Positions 34,932 to 47,259 of a DNA stretch of 64,000 nucleotides are shown one piece after another. Both the position numbers and the translations under genes were made by a program. Numbering within the stretch: the first letter of the stretch is position 1; each line of letters opens with the position of its first letter. The notes under the pieces were generated by a model. That model was not told where the DNA came from. It saw only the letters and a list, made by a program, of their open reading frames with translations, and did no database searches. Source of the DNA: Labrus mixtus (Eukaryota; Chordata; Actinopteri; Labriformes; Labridae); NCBI RefSeq assembly GCF_963584025.1, contig NC_083629.1, positions 2,021,501 through 2,085,500 of the forward strand, written 5' to 3'.

Positions 34932-35164
34932 TGTAAAGCTAACTGCTAAGCTAAGCTAAGAGTAGGTACACAGTATAGAGGAGAACAGAACAGGAAATGA
35001 TGCAATACGCTCACCGTAGTACGCTGCTCTGCTCAGGTGCTGCTCGCTGCTCTCGTAAACTAGTATGATGTTTACTTTTTCTGGCCCTCTTGCATCTCGT
35101 CCCTTACATGTATCACAAAGGCCTCTTACATAAATCTAGAAGTAATGGTAAAAGACAGACAGGT

Positions 35165-35215
35165 AGCTGCAGGAGCTGGGGATCGACCAACTCTACCAAC
35201 TGAGCCAAAGCCTCT
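35165..35215 (-). mobile_element. SINE head fragment
   Basis: On the minus strand this reads TTTGGCTCAGTTGGTAGAG followed by GGTCGATCCCCAGC, an A-box and B-box pair of the SINE family A head. No body follows. Confidence 0.65.
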
Positions 35216-36917
35216 CTTATAATAATTATAAAATCTATACTAAAACAGAGACTTCTTTACAAAATAAAGACTAAACTAACAAACAAGCCTGAAAACAGTT
35301 GTGACTTGTGGAAATGCCACTTTGGGAGTGTAACCAGTGGATTGAATACATCCCAGAGGTTCCTCACAGAAACTCTAAGGTTTTATAAAGTGCTGTAAAG
35401 GTATTTAACTGACCCCATGTATGTTCTGTTTCAATCCCAACAAGTGCTTTCTCTCATCTCGTCAAATGCAGCAGCTGGGACAATTGCCCCGGGCTGGAAA
35501 TCATGACAATCCCCTCTTTTGCCAGTTTGTAAAACGTAGTGTCATCACAGTTCAAAATGAAGCCAACAATGACTCTGAAGTAAGTGTTTCCAAATCTCTG
35601 ACTTTTAGGCTTGATGGCCGTCAAGAAGCTGTTAGTATTCAGGTAGAAGCCCCCACATGAGCATGAGATAAATCATTTTTACCAGTGCTGTTTCCTTCAA
35701 ACTTTCATTAGCTTGTACCAATGGTGCTAATGACACTTCAATAGAGCCTTTGTCCAGAGCTCTGAATAAATCTATTAAATTACATTATGCAATTTGTGCA
35801 ATGACATTGCATCAGTGACTTTTGTTCTGCAATGCAAGATATGATATTTAATCTGCTTCACATGCATATCAATCATATACTTTTTACTTACACCTTTAAG
35901 TTAGTAAAGAAGATCTGAACAAAAAATAAAAATAAACACAATCTGAATCTGAATCTGAAGTATATATGTGAGGTTATTTAAATTCCTCATGGTTGATATA
36001 GAATAAACCCTGACACTATTAAAACTATGAAGCTAATTCTCTGAGCTAATTTAATGTTTATCTAATCTACACATGGAAAGAATTGTGAGCATGAAAGACC
36101 TCATTTGGGATCCAACCTCAGCCCCTAATATTTATACCCCTGTGTGTTCTGTTTGTTATCTCTAAGCACCAGGGAGGTGAGTCTGTATTGTTCATGGGTT
36201 CAGCATGCCGGCAGATTTGTAGATTAAAGCTAATCTGACGTGCTCTGTACTCCGGTATCCTAAAGATCACGTGAAGATTACTGACAACAATTCCTGTGGC
36301 TATCTCTATTGATCTGCGGGTTTTTTTGGTTTTTTACCTTTGAATAAAACAAACCCATGGCACAGGCATGATAACTGATGCACTCCCCAACAGATTAAAT
36401 CTATTGTGACTGGGGGCAGCATGCATGCTAGATAAGGCCATAAGTCACTGTCTGTACACACAGGTGACCTGAAGACAAACGATTTGGCGTCTGCTGGTGC
36501 AGTAGGAGAGTAAATGGATGTATTTCCATTTAAAGTGGTGAGCTTCTGTTTTCTACACTAAAGGTCCTTATAGCAACAGAATAGGTCAACTGATAGGACT
36601 CCCAAAATAACATAATGAATGTGGGTTAAGCCAGCAAAACTATTTAATGAGGGTGCGGAAAGAAAAAGGTCTCTATTAAATATTTAAAGTTTGTTATGCA
36701 AGTTATTATCTTACAAGTTAAGTAAGATATGCAACATATCTAAGTAAAGTTAAAGGTTCTGTGAGGAACTTTAGTTTTTTGTTGTTTTTGAATACGTCTA
36801 TGGACAAAGCAGTACTTCCATATCTCTTTGCTGAATCATCTTGCGTTCTTTTAACTGTCAAAGGTATCACTCATTTCTGTTTCTGATGCGTGCTCACACC
36901 TGCAGAGGTGTCAGGCA
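35216..36917. other. Unassigned sequence
   Basis: No gene or element recognised. A short AAATAAAAATAAA stretch is near 35920. Confidence 0.45.
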
Positions 36918-36921
36918 TTAA

Positions 36922-37413
36922 AGGTCACATTCTAAATTAAATACACCTTACCATTTCTTTTTAACAGTAATATGTGTCCCTGGTCTGAAACCTTCCAATT
37001 ATGAGAAAATGTAATCCTCTTTGTCTTTTTCCTGCTTCACTTTTCAGAAAATGTGTGCTCAAACAGGCTGTTTAGATTCCCTTCATGACATCACAAAGGG
37101 CAGTAGCCCCTCCCCCAGGTGGGTGACACTCTGAGTCTGCCTTCTCACAGTAAACAATCGGGCATGGTGCGAGAAAGCCCGAGTACACCCAAGCCCCGTC
37201 CAGAGAGGGGGCGTGGTCAGACACAGCTCATTTACATATTTAAAGGTACAGACACAGAAACAGCCTGTTCTGAGCAGGGCTGAAATAGAGGGGTTTATAG
37301 ACATGATCAAATACAGGATAAGAGTGGATTTAGAACAAGAAACTTCACACACATGTTTTGAAGAGCTCTGAGTCTTATTTACACTGGTTGAAAAGGAGAA
37401 TAATATGTGACCT
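36922..37413. mobile_element. TTAA-flanked MITE (family 2, copy 2, inverted)
   Basis: 492 bp with AGGTCACAT and ATGTGACCT ends, directly flanked by TTAA (36918-36921 and 37414-37417). In inverse orientation it aligns with 2869-3889 across both sides of the LTR, giving the uninterrupted form of that locus. No coding capacity. Confidence 0.9.
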
Positions 37414-37543
37414 TTAAAAGTTAAAATAGTAATAGACAATCTTGTCAACAATGTTTCTGTTTGTCAATGTAGAACATAAGAGGCATCAGTGTTGATTTCA
37501 GCCAACTTGACTTTTTATGATAATAAGTTAAAAGTTAGAATCC

Positions 37544-37565
37544 TTTTTTTTTTTTTTTTTTTTTT
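37544..37565. repeat. Homopolymer T run
   Basis: About 22 T in a row. Confidence 0.9.
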
Positions 37566-37934
37566 AAACATCTAGAAACACATCATTCAAAAACTAAGAA
37601 GGAAAGTTTTTAAAATAAAGCCTTTAAAATATGTATTGTTAAGGCTAAATTGAGATAAGTTCACAGCTTTCTTTTGAAGTCATTGGCGAGCTGTCTTCCA
37701 CTGATAAGTCTGCTTCACAGCTTTAGGCTATAATTGCCAAACGATGAATCCCATTTATCTTTTTCGCTGCTGCAGGCAACCCCCCAACAAACCAGCGGCA
37801 GATCAATGCAGTAAAACTTTGTTCCTTTGATATATGTTTTGAACAAAGCATTGATGATCCCAACTAAATCATATTGGTTAGTGACACTATGACGCTGGTG
37901 CCACTCTAGTGGAAGTTTGAGTTAAGTTGCTCTC

Positions 37935-37956
37935 GGGTTAGGGTTAGGGGTTAGGG
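37935..37956. repeat. Interstitial telomere-like repeat
   Basis: GGGTTA GGGTTAGGGG TTAGGG, about three and a half vertebrate telomere units. Confidence 0.75.
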
Positions 37957-39681
37957 AAATGAGCAAATATAAATATGCAAAGCCTGGTAACTCTTTTAAA
38001 ATTAAGTTAGTTCAGTAATGAGTTTGGTACCTATAAAGTTATATTTTAAAGTATTGAGTCACGGCTGTTTTTACATGAAGAATCAGCTGGTTTATATAAA
38101 GTTAAGAGGAGCAAGCAACATTTCAGAATGACCATGTTGCTGCAGCTTGTTGCCGTCGGAAAGCATAAATGTAGATCTTGATAAGCTGCTTACACAGACG
38201 ACTTCTATGGGGTTTACTATTTGAAGGATGGTCTGGTTTTGTGTCCTTGCAGTTGCTCCTAACAACATATAGGAGCAGCTATAGCTCAGTGCTTTTCACA
38301 TATTATAGAGCTGTGTGCCCCGACTCCTCAGCACTGGTAGTAAACTTTGAGCTTTCGCGTGTGTGTGTATGTGTGTGTGTGTGTGTGGGTACAACTCGTG
38401 CTGGCTTTGGCCTTAACCTCCAAAGCAATAAAAACAAAGACATGTTCTTTGCTGAGTGCCACAGTATTGTATCAGGTATGTTATCATCTCTCTCTGCTCG
38501 TCTCAGCACTGTCCTGCTGTTGATATTGATGTTGCTGATGCTGAGGACAATATTAGAAACAATATTGTACCAACACTCCTCTAAAGAAGACAAATGTCAC
38601 TGAGGAATCTCTCAGCAGCGCAACATATTATACAACTGTGAAGTGAAAGTGACATAACCACACACAAAATGTGTTCGGGCGTGTGTTATGTGTTTGCATC
38701 AGTGTTGAATGTTGGGAGACCAAACTATATCATTGAAGTGTCCTACTCGACATCCCACATGGTTAAACCTCGTGCTGTGGGCGTGAGCAGCTCATGTACA
38801 TGCTTTCAGTACAAATGTCCACATGCACTGATAATCCAGCTCTTATATCCATTAATACAAAACAACACACATATCCTCTCTCATTACCTTCTACATTGCA
38901 GCTTAATTGTATTCGCTGCCTTCCAGGCTTTTACTAGTGAATAAATTAAATGGGTATAATGAACTGATTTGATAGCTGCAGGAGAATAGAAAACCTATAG
39001 ACAGTAAAACACACCCACATTAAGATTCATATAAAGCCACATACGTACCTGCATATACGGTACACACAAACCCGTTACAAGCAGAGGTCGTTCAGTCTAA
39101 TTATTGTGCATGTCTGAATGAAAAATGAGTGTGATTCACCAGGGGCTGAGTGCAGGCTCTGGTATGTATACGTTTAGAAATTTGGGCTTTGTGCATGAAA
39201 GGCTGCTTTTCTCACCTGTCATTTCCTTTACAATGACTGTCTGAGACATAAAAGCTTTTCAAACATACAGCTGCACGCGTACCTTATGTGTGCATGTAAT
39301 TTTACAAGCAGTTTAATTTTAATAATGATAACTTCGATCTATATAGCACTTTTCAAAACTGATGTTTACACAGTGCTTTCAGGCAGCACGGTATGTCTTG
39401 ATGTGTAGATGTTTACAAGCTTTGGTACAGAACATTTGCCTGAAAAAAAAAATGTTCTTGGAAATGCACGAGAACATGAGGAAGCTTGTATACAGTACAT
39501 TTAGTATATACACAAGTATCAATGAAGATAATAAAGAAAACTGCAGTTCCTCAAGTGTCCACTTGGTTTTGGTCTGAATAGCTATTTTCTTTATTTGTCA
39601 GTCAGTCTGTTTGTAAGGGAACACATCTTCAGAAAGAAAAATAATACAATTAAATACAAAAATGATTCCAGATAATAGTAA
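37957..39681. other. Unassigned; one small microsatellite
   Basis: A (GT)n tract at 38358-38388. At about 39310-39375 the words ATCTATATAGCACTTTTCAAAACT resemble a LINE or SINE 3' tail. No gene. Confidence 0.5.
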
Positions 39682-39685
39682 TTAA

Positions 39686-40122
39686 AGGCTCTATATGTGA
39701 TTTTTTGATCCAGCAGATGTCGCCCTTGAGCACCAGCATGGAACCAAAACAACTCACGCTGCATTGTTGTGTTAGCATGCTAATGCTAGTGATCTTTATT
39801 ATGCTCGTATCTTCACACTGCATGTAAATTTACCTGAAATGAGCGTGATCTAGAAACACAGTTAAGCAGTGAGTACAGTATGTTATTCTTCTTTTCTCTA
39901 GTCCCTCAATTAAACAACTTTTATACGTGAGGGGAGGAGTCAGCCGGCCGTCCGGGCGATGTAAACAAAGTGAAGATAGGACTCTGAAAACTCTGAAAAC
40001 ATCACAGACAGTGGGACTCGGGTGTTACACCCATTGTAGACAGTCATGACTCACAGAGTTATTTTCAGAGGATATACTTGATTTATATTACATTTTAGTG
40101 TGAAAAATCACATATTAAGCCT
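39686..40122. mobile_element. TTAA-flanked MITE (family 1, copy 3)
   Basis: 437 bp with AGGCTCTATATGTGATTTTT and the inverse AAAAATCACATATTAAGCCT ends, flanked by TTAA at 39682-39685 and 40123-40126. Same orientation as copies 1 and 2. Its terminal repeats are the longest and cleanest of the three. Confidence 0.9.
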
Positions 40123-40126
40123 TTAA

Positions 40127-41454
40127 AATAAAGTCTTGGCCTACATGTGTTAAGGAAAGAGTAGCATGCAATGTGTAGCTTGGAGGCCCAGATGTAATAG
40201 TTTAGGCTCCTGTTATCAACATGCCCTTTGAGAATCTCTGTTGTGTAATCCTCTAAACTCTGTACAGGAAACCCAAATACTGGAAGAAACTTCATCTCTT
40301 GCAGGCCTCGTGGCTGATGGGGTAATCGAGGTGAATTATCTCAGTTCACCACCTTCTTCCTCGGCCAGAGTGTTCCTGTTGCAGCCCTGCGTGTGTCCAA
40401 CTCAGGAGGAGATTTAGGAGCTTTGGTTGACTAGCAATTTGACCAGATGCTCAGAAAAATACTTTTGTATACCGGCATCCCAGAGGTCTTCACCATCAGT
40501 TTACCTGCTGTCGGCTAAAGCTGCACTCTTCACCCTAAAGGGAGGGCCAATAAGTCAGCCTTTGAAACAAATCAATGTGCTTGCTGTGCTCTGTCACCTT
40601 GGCCTTTGTTTGGACACGTTTTGCCACTAGAATCGCAAAGGCTGATTTTGATATCGTATTCTAGATCTGCTGTTATGACCACAACATAATCATGAAAGCA
40701 ATTCAGTATCACACAAACATAACTTGCAGGAAGCAATGTTGAAACTCTTGAATATTTAAAGTTGTTTATCTCGTCTGAATTATAAAGACTATAAAGAAAA
40801 TGTACACTCATGCTAGCCTTTGTCATCAAAATGTACAGCAGTAAATCAAGTTGTGCTGAAACAAGTGTCAGGAGATTAGACCTGATTCTTCAGCAGCTTG
40901 TGTTGCACAAACTGTATCTCCTATGTACACATACATGTTGCATTGCATATTATTTCAGTAACAGAATATAAAACGACCCTGTGCATCTGTGCGGGAGTGT
41001 GCACAGATCCTGCACGGTTATGTCATAATTAATGGTTACATTCTTATGAGCTGTGCAGGGAGATGTCATGTTTATACCCTCCAGTTTAATCAGTGTCATG
41101 AAAAGTCATTGGTGAAGCCCAAGTAATGATAAACCATTAAGAATAACACAATGAGAAGGTATGTTGACATAAAGTCAGAGGAGAGATTGTAATCACATTA
41201 ATGAATGTCTTCCTAATGTGTGAGTGATTATTTATGGAGGCTGGATATGAAATGTACACACATGCATCCATATAAGATTATATTATGTTTTCAATATTTA
41301 TCTTTAAACTATCTGTCTATTTTGAGCCTATTATTTTATTTGAATGCTTTTATGTGAATTATAGACACGTATGCACTATTTAATGGAAATGTCAAAGTTT
41401 AATTTTAGTTTATTGTCATTTTATTTGATTTTTTTAAAAACATTTTACATGTAT
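40127..41454. other. Unassigned AT-rich sequence
   Basis: No gene or element recognised. Confidence 0.45.
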
Positions 41455-41900
41455 TTGTGTCCTGGTTTGGACTTTTTAGTGTTTCTTTTTTCGTTTAGTT
41501 CTTGTTGTTATTAGTGTAGTTTGTCCTTGTTTCTGGAGCAGGGGCTGTAGGAGTGGTCTGAGGCCCCCTGCTGGCACAGCTGCAGCACATTTGACCTAAT
41601 TAGGAGAAGTTTATTAGTTCACCTGTGTCTCCTGCAAGCTGCAACTTTGTCACAGCTTCACTAGTGGTACGACGGTGCTGTCGTCCCCAGTTTGGGAGTA
41701 TATGAAGGATCTTCTTTGTTGTTGTTTTTTTGTGTCTGGCCTACTTTTGCTCAGGAAAACTCCAGTTCCTCCTCCAGTCATCCTCACTACCAAAGCACCC
41801 AGTCCAGCCAACTTTGTCACCACCTGTTCACAATAAATACCTCTTTCACCATCTGCCTAGTCTGAGGCTCGGTCCTGGGTTGAACCTTTACCCGCCATTA
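41455..41900 (+). mobile_element. Possible LTR-like repeat
   Basis: It starts TGTCCTGG, has a TATATGAAGG site near 41699 and a CACAATAAATA polyadenylation-like site near 41829, in LTR order. No confirmed ends or target duplication. Confidence 0.3.
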
Positions 41901-43824
41901 GCATATCTTCTTGATTTGAAATAAAGGGGGGAATTGTAGTATTTTATTATCCAGAATAAATATTTAAAGGAGCATTTATGTAAGTTATCTACTGAATTAA
42001 ATAAAAAATGATTGTATTATATGTTGAATTGCTGACTTCTCTGACAACAAAGCAGTCCTCCAAAGTTTGGATTCTGATGCAGTATGGTCTGTTTTTATTT
42101 TGACCAGAGAAGTAGGCCATTTTAAGGCAGCCCCACACAACTGTTTACAGACGCCACTCGGTTTTCCAGGCAAACGGCAAACCAACGGGTGTTGCAGCGA
42201 TGGAAGTTGGTCAATCTACCCAACCTAAAAAGTCTAATAAGCTCCACCATCAGAGACGTGGTAATACTATAGGATAAATATTGGAGATGCTTCTGAAAAA
42301 TGGAGAGAGGTAAGAACACAGCTTCAGTGTCTTAGTCTTAAGACAAAATAGCTTACTGGTTTTAGTAACATTTTAGTCATTTTTACCTTTCATAGTCCAG
42401 TTTTAGTCGAAATAAACATGTCATTTTAGTCCAGTTTTAGTCAATAAAAGTTTATTCTTAAATAGCCTAACATAGGTATCAGATTTGGTATCAAGACAAC
42501 AGGATGTATTAGATGTTTTTCTAAACTCAAACACATTTAAACCTTAAACCCCTAAGGCAATTAGATTTAAAATACATATGAATGCAGCTGTTAGTTTACT
42601 GTTGTTATGATGCCATACAAACCTCACTCCCTTCATGGCCAGTCTATTGTTGGCTCACTCAAAGAACAGTTATCCCGAAAACATTAACTTAAAGTCCAGT
42701 CAGACAACTCACATTTGTTTTTGGTTCAAATATTTATTGCAGCAGAACATAGTTTGTGTTTTGCTTCTAGGCTCTAACCTGGTAGTTTTAATTTATATGC
42801 AGAAATGTGAGGTGTATTGGGATATCTTAAACCACCTTGTTGGTACCTATACAGGTGGATGCTGGGGTGGTGGTAGGGCTGAGCAATGCAGGTCGGAGCT
42901 GGCAGTGAAAGAGTAGAGTGAGAGACCGGAGATCTTGCAGCTTCAATAGACTGCTAATAGGAAGGAGATGTTGTCAGGTGATTCTGGATAATGACGCATG
43001 TCGAGTGAAATAAGTGCAGCTTGAGTTCACTGCCTGAACTAGCTTGCATGGCGTCGCCTCATTTATTGAGAAAAAAAAAAGTGTGTTTATTATCAAAGAT
43101 CTATTTGAAGCCCTACGACGTCTCATCTTTGTAATGACGATCATCTGTCATCCTATTTTTCTTTAACAAAATTAACACTAATGCACTGAAGGTGAAAGTT
43201 ACCTGCAGAGTGGAGGGAGGTGGAAGAGAGACACGCAGAAAGACGAGCCTGAGGCGAGTTTTCAGTTTGTGTCTCCCGGGTCTGCTTCCTGTCTCCCTGC
43301 TGCCCACTTCCTGTCTGTCCATCAGGGCGGAACAGGAATTGGCTCTGACACATGGTCTCCACGTAGATAGAAGGGTCACGTTTACAGAGACTTTTGCACT
43401 TTCTTTCAGACACACTCCTCGCCTGCAGGCATGCGTGTTATTTATCAAACAGGCCCACATCAGCCACTTCACTTGTCATCAGTGTGCATCACGTGCCATC
43501 AGTAAGCAGCACTTTTCTCTTCTTTGGTACTGAATTTAGGCATCAATAATTTACAAAGACTTTGTAAGTGTGATTCATTGCAGTCAATTTGCCTGAGTTC
43601 ATATAATTAAAACAGAATGCTTTCAATTTTTTCCACAAATAAGCTCATCCAGTTGATCCTCCTTCCCCACACCAGCTGTTTCATTTTCTCAGGAATTGGT
43701 ATATTAGTCTTTCCACATTCACTTCAGGAGAAATAGCTGCGCAAATACAGTAATTGATTCAAGAGTTATTAAATGAAATTATTGAGACAGAAACCCTGGA
43801 ACCACAGTTTTCATCATGAATCAC
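41901..43824. other. Unassigned sequence
   Basis: A TTTAGTC-rich patch is at 42385-42450. No gene recognised. Confidence 0.45.
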
Positions 43825-43828
43825 TTAA

Positions 43829-44405
43829 AGGAAGAATGTGCAACTTTTTGATCCTGTAGATGTCGCCCTTGAGGACCAGCATTAAACCAAAACAAACTGC
43901 TGTTTGGTGACACCTCCGCTATTCTGATGCCTCCGCTCTCCTCCAGAGACACACCTCCAACCCCCCTCCACTCGTGATTGCATGAAGGAGTTATCAATCA
44001 GAACTCACCATAATTAAGCACCATTAAGCGCAAATTTGTCCAAGATTGACAAAAATTTACTTTGCTCGAGCTGCAATTGCCTGTGGCCTGCATTGTTGTG
44101 TTAGCATGCTAATGTTAGCACACTCTGGTTAACTTAAAGCTTCATATTGCACATAAATTGAAACGGAATGATCGTGATCTTAAGACACTTATGTGACATC
44201 CAAATAAGAAGTGAGTAGGCTGTGTTATTCTTCTTTTCTCTCGTCCTTGACTAAAAAAGTTTTATATGCAAAGCCGTCTTGTCCATGTAAACACAGATCC
44301 TACAAGAGCTCCTCACTTATTGTAAACAGTCATGACTCGGGGACATTTGCACAGGATATACTTGATTTCTGCTGTTTTCATGTTAAATTATCTCACATTC
44401 TTCCT
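43829..44405. mobile_element. TTAA-flanked MITE (diverged relative of family 1)
   Basis: 577 bp with clean inverse ends AGGAAGAATGTG and CACATTCTTCCT, flanked by TTAA at 43825-43828 and 44406-44409. The middle shares landmarks with family 1 (GATGTCGCCCTTGAG, GCATTGTTGTGTTAGCATGC, GGATATACTTGATTTCT) but has extra sequence between them. The terminus TTAAAGGAA fits the T2-type (Kolobok) consensus. Confidence 0.87.
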
Positions 44406-44639
44406 TTAAAGGTATACAACTTTCAGAGTAGATGTCACACTTTAACATCAGTCTCTCAAACCAAAACAAAGCTTTCTTTCAGCACACTCCTCCCCCATCT
44501 CCCATTCTCCTCCCTTATAGTGTTCCCAGCCTTTTCTGCAACTCATCTCCATTCTGGTATTCAGCCCAAATTTCTCTCAAGTATTTTTTAACAAATAAGT
44601 ATTTTATTTTTTTAATTGAGGCGGACTATAGTCTCCTTT

Positions 44640-44915
44640 ACCATCGTTGTTGACAAAGCTGATATCAGAAGTCCCGCACCCCCGTCTTGATTTTTGATTG
44701 GTCGTGAGTGAGAAGTGATATTGACGAGCGCCCGCTGTTCCAAAAGTTGAACTGTTTCCAACTGAGAGCGTTGAGAGGGCTGATAGCGAGGGTGTTTTAG
44801 CGCTCAGGAGGCCGATCGCTGAAAACGCTCAACTACAACGGTTTAGTATTGAAAAAGGGCGCAACAAGCGCAAAAAAGCGCTCTCTGTGGATACAGGCCC
44901 GAACAGTTTTTGTTA
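44640..44915. mobile_element. MITE fragment
   Basis: Repeated GAGCGC/GCGCTC/AACGCTC words and a right end GCGCTCTCTGTGGATACAGGCCC, a terminus I recognise from fish MITEs. The left end is missing or too diverged. Confidence 0.5.
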
Positions 44916-45983
44916 CAGTCCCTGTCCTTTACTGACCACGACTATGAACACCAGGCAGCCAGAGGGGAAAAGGTTATCTTGAGCAGAAAATGATTGTTAT
45001 ATTATTAAACTAAAACATCTGCTCAGAAGCACAGGCTGTAATGGACTTGGACTACAGCGCCAAAGTGCTTTAGACTAAGTGCTCCATATGCCTCGCTGTA
45101 GCTAACACAGGTATATCTATGTTTCCCAAAATAGAGCAACAGAACAAACTTCGATTGGCAGAAGTCCCAAAACACTCGTCTTTCCCTCCATGCAGACACT
45201 ACTGCATGAACTGATGAAGCCTGTAAAAAGGCAACTATTTCAAATCAATACAGAAATGCTCTTCAAAGTTGAAACGGTGGTGAACTATTTTACAGCAGTG
45301 AAAAATGAAGTGCTGTTTTGGAGGCATTATTCAGTCTGTTAGTCTGATTTATCGCCAGAAGGATAAATGCCCTGCATTCATAAAGTCTTTTTAAACACAA
45401 TTTGAAGTCAAATTTAGAGGCAAACAGCAATTCCAGATTCAACTTGTCAGCCTCTTATGTTGCTCATGTGTGCAGTTAAAGCTCAAGTTTGGTCAAATTT
45501 AAAAATACTGACTGTAAGCACCAAACGTCAGCCTTACAAAAAAAAGCACTTTCCTCTGAAAGAAACCAGAGTGAGAAAATAAACGTAGATAAAAACCTGA
45601 ACAAATAGATTCCATGTTGCATTTTCTTCTCGGTAAAAATGTGTGATTTTGTTTTCAACTAGATTTTGAAGCAGGCTTGACCCTGACAACATCAGGGCTT
45701 CATTTTATTCTTTTGAGTGTTTTCTGTTGATGCACTTTTAGCTGCTGAGAATTGTTTAACGTTCGATCAAGACTGTAGATTTATTCCACAAAAAGTTATT
45801 TTTTTAGTAGTGCGCCATCTCGCAGCAACAGTCAATTACATTTTTCCATCTCACCAAAAACAGACAAAAAGTCAGATCGCGTTTGTACAGTGCCTTTTAA
45901 AGGCTGCTGTAGATCAAAGTTTTTAAGGAAAACATTAAGAAAGGACTTTAACTTAATAGAAAGAACTCAAATATTCTCTGAAA
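44916..45983. other. Unassigned sequence
   Basis: No gene or repeat recognised. Confidence 0.45.
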
Positions 45984-45987
45984 TTAA

Positions 45988-46676
45988 AGGGATACTTCAC
46001 CCGTTGAAACATGAATCTGTATTGACATTGGGTCATATATGTAGTAGAATTGTGAAATACATTTTGAAGTTGGTGCCTTCTTGGCCGAGAAAAGGCAGAA
46101 AGTGTCTTTTTGGCTCATGAAAGACACCAAATCCCAGAATGCACAGCAACGCAGGCCACTCCACACTAAGGTCAGGTTTACAGACATATTTACTTCAACA
46201 CATACGGCCGTTTCCTCAACTGATTCAGAGATTTCTTCCAGAAGGAATTGGTATCTTGGAAATTCCGACAGGCAGGCCTTATGTCTCGGCTGCTGAGCTG
46301 GCAGCAGCCAGCGGCAATATAGCAGTGAGACGGCTGCTGCCGACAGGCCGGTCTTGTGTCACGGCGACCAGCGGCGGCCACCCAGCGGCGGCAGTAATTA
46401 AAACACAAGACCGGCCTGTCGGCAGCAGCCGTCTCGCCGCTATATTTATATATTTTTTGCCATTATCAGCTTTCTCCATAGAGCCTGTTAGCATAGCTTC
46501 CAAGCAATATGGTGGTAGTTTTGATTCTGGGAGTGAGTTCCCACCCACTGATCTGTGATTGGTCTGTAGCTTCAGTGGTTGAAAATATGAGGAACTAGCG
46601 TTGTAGTTTCACCCCGCTAACCACAACAGCTCCTTTTCAGACTCAGAGATACAAAGATTTCTCATCTTATGGGAAA
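45988..46676 (+). mobile_element. T2-like MITE, left end, carrying a long hairpin
   Basis: It starts AGGGATACTTCACCC after TTAA at 45984-45987, a common fish DNA-transposon terminus that fits TTAAAGGRR. The inverse right terminus is not in the following sequence, so the element is truncated or broken. It contains the inverted repeat at 46316-46446. Frames in this stretch (46139-46558, 46279-46548) translate the hairpin and are not genes. Confidence 0.6.
46316..46446. repeat. Long GC-rich inverted repeat (hairpin)
   Basis: Arms 46316-46359 and 46403-46446 pair at 42 of 44 positions, with a perfect inner 33 bp, around a 43 bp loop. The loop contains further CGGCGGCC/CAGCGGCGG repeats. A weaker related copy of the arm lies just upstream at 46265-46315. 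Confidence 0.93.
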
Positions 46677-47081
46677 ATGAGGGCGGGATGCACGACCATT
46701 CAAAAATACTACCAGGTTTGTAATGATACAAAGATTAATGCAAATCTTTCAGTTGACCCACCTCACAGAACAAAGAGATACACAAGGGGGAGATGCCCAC
46801 TCATTCATCTGGATGGTGTAGTTCTCTTGGGCAGATCAACAATACAAATAAAGCAGATGAACTTGACTTCCTGTCAGGGTCTTGACATCACGTTTAAGAT
46901 TCCAACAGACTTTAAATCAGAGTGTCTGACCCCTGATCTGACCACCCTGATCTATTCAGATAATCGTAGAATCCCATCGGACATCAGTGGCAAATTTAAA
47001 AAAGCCTCCTCAGGATTACAGGTCTCACAAGTATGGAACAGCAATAATAACCAGAAAAAGTTTGTTTCCAGGATGTTATGA
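46677..47081 (+). other. Unexplained 134-codon open frame
   Basis: An ATG-initiated frame of 134 codons that is not simple repeat. It is rich in Lys, Thr and Ser and has no signal peptide, membrane segment or domain I recognise. It may be part of the preceding DNA-transposon repeat or chance. I would not call it a gene from sequence alone. Confidence 0.2.
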
Positions 47082-47259
47082 TGTCACAGTGATGTTGGAC
47101 TTTTTCAAGGTTAAGGTTACTCAGGTTATACAAGGACACTCATGTGAAATCCTTATGCTACTAGGCTCCTTTGACTCCTTTGGTATTAACTGTAAAGACA
47201 TAAAATATAATAGAATATAAAAACAAAACAAGGAATTCCAAAATGATTTTAAAACATAT

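Larger units (their letters stand above)
30219..35070 (-). mobile_element. L2-type LINE, copy 2 (split by an LTR-like insertion)
   Basis: Same family and strand as the element at 1-2359 but with both ends. The 3' tail of ATTG units is at 30219-30243, followed by 3' UTR to 30480, RT N-terminus (30481-30950), linker (32642-33326), endonuclease (33430-33796), ORF1 (34054-34931) and a 5' UTR to about 35070. It has lost the C-terminal half of RT, RT motif A, and about 230 bp of the endonuclease (replaced by poly-T at 33404-33418). A 1690 bp insertion occupies 30952-32641. Confidence 0.92.

Noticed and set aside
38178..38603. 141-codon plus-strand frame as a gene
   Set aside because: It spans a (GT)n tract (VCVCVCV) and has no recognisable domain.
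44211..44591. 126-codon frame as a gene
   Set aside because: Its first half lies inside the MITE at 43829-44405 and the rest has no family features.
46139..46558. 139-codon and 89-codon frames through the hairpin
   Set aside because: Both strands are open because the sequence is GC-rich and self-complementary. They mirror each other's residues (PTGRSCV) and are not genes.
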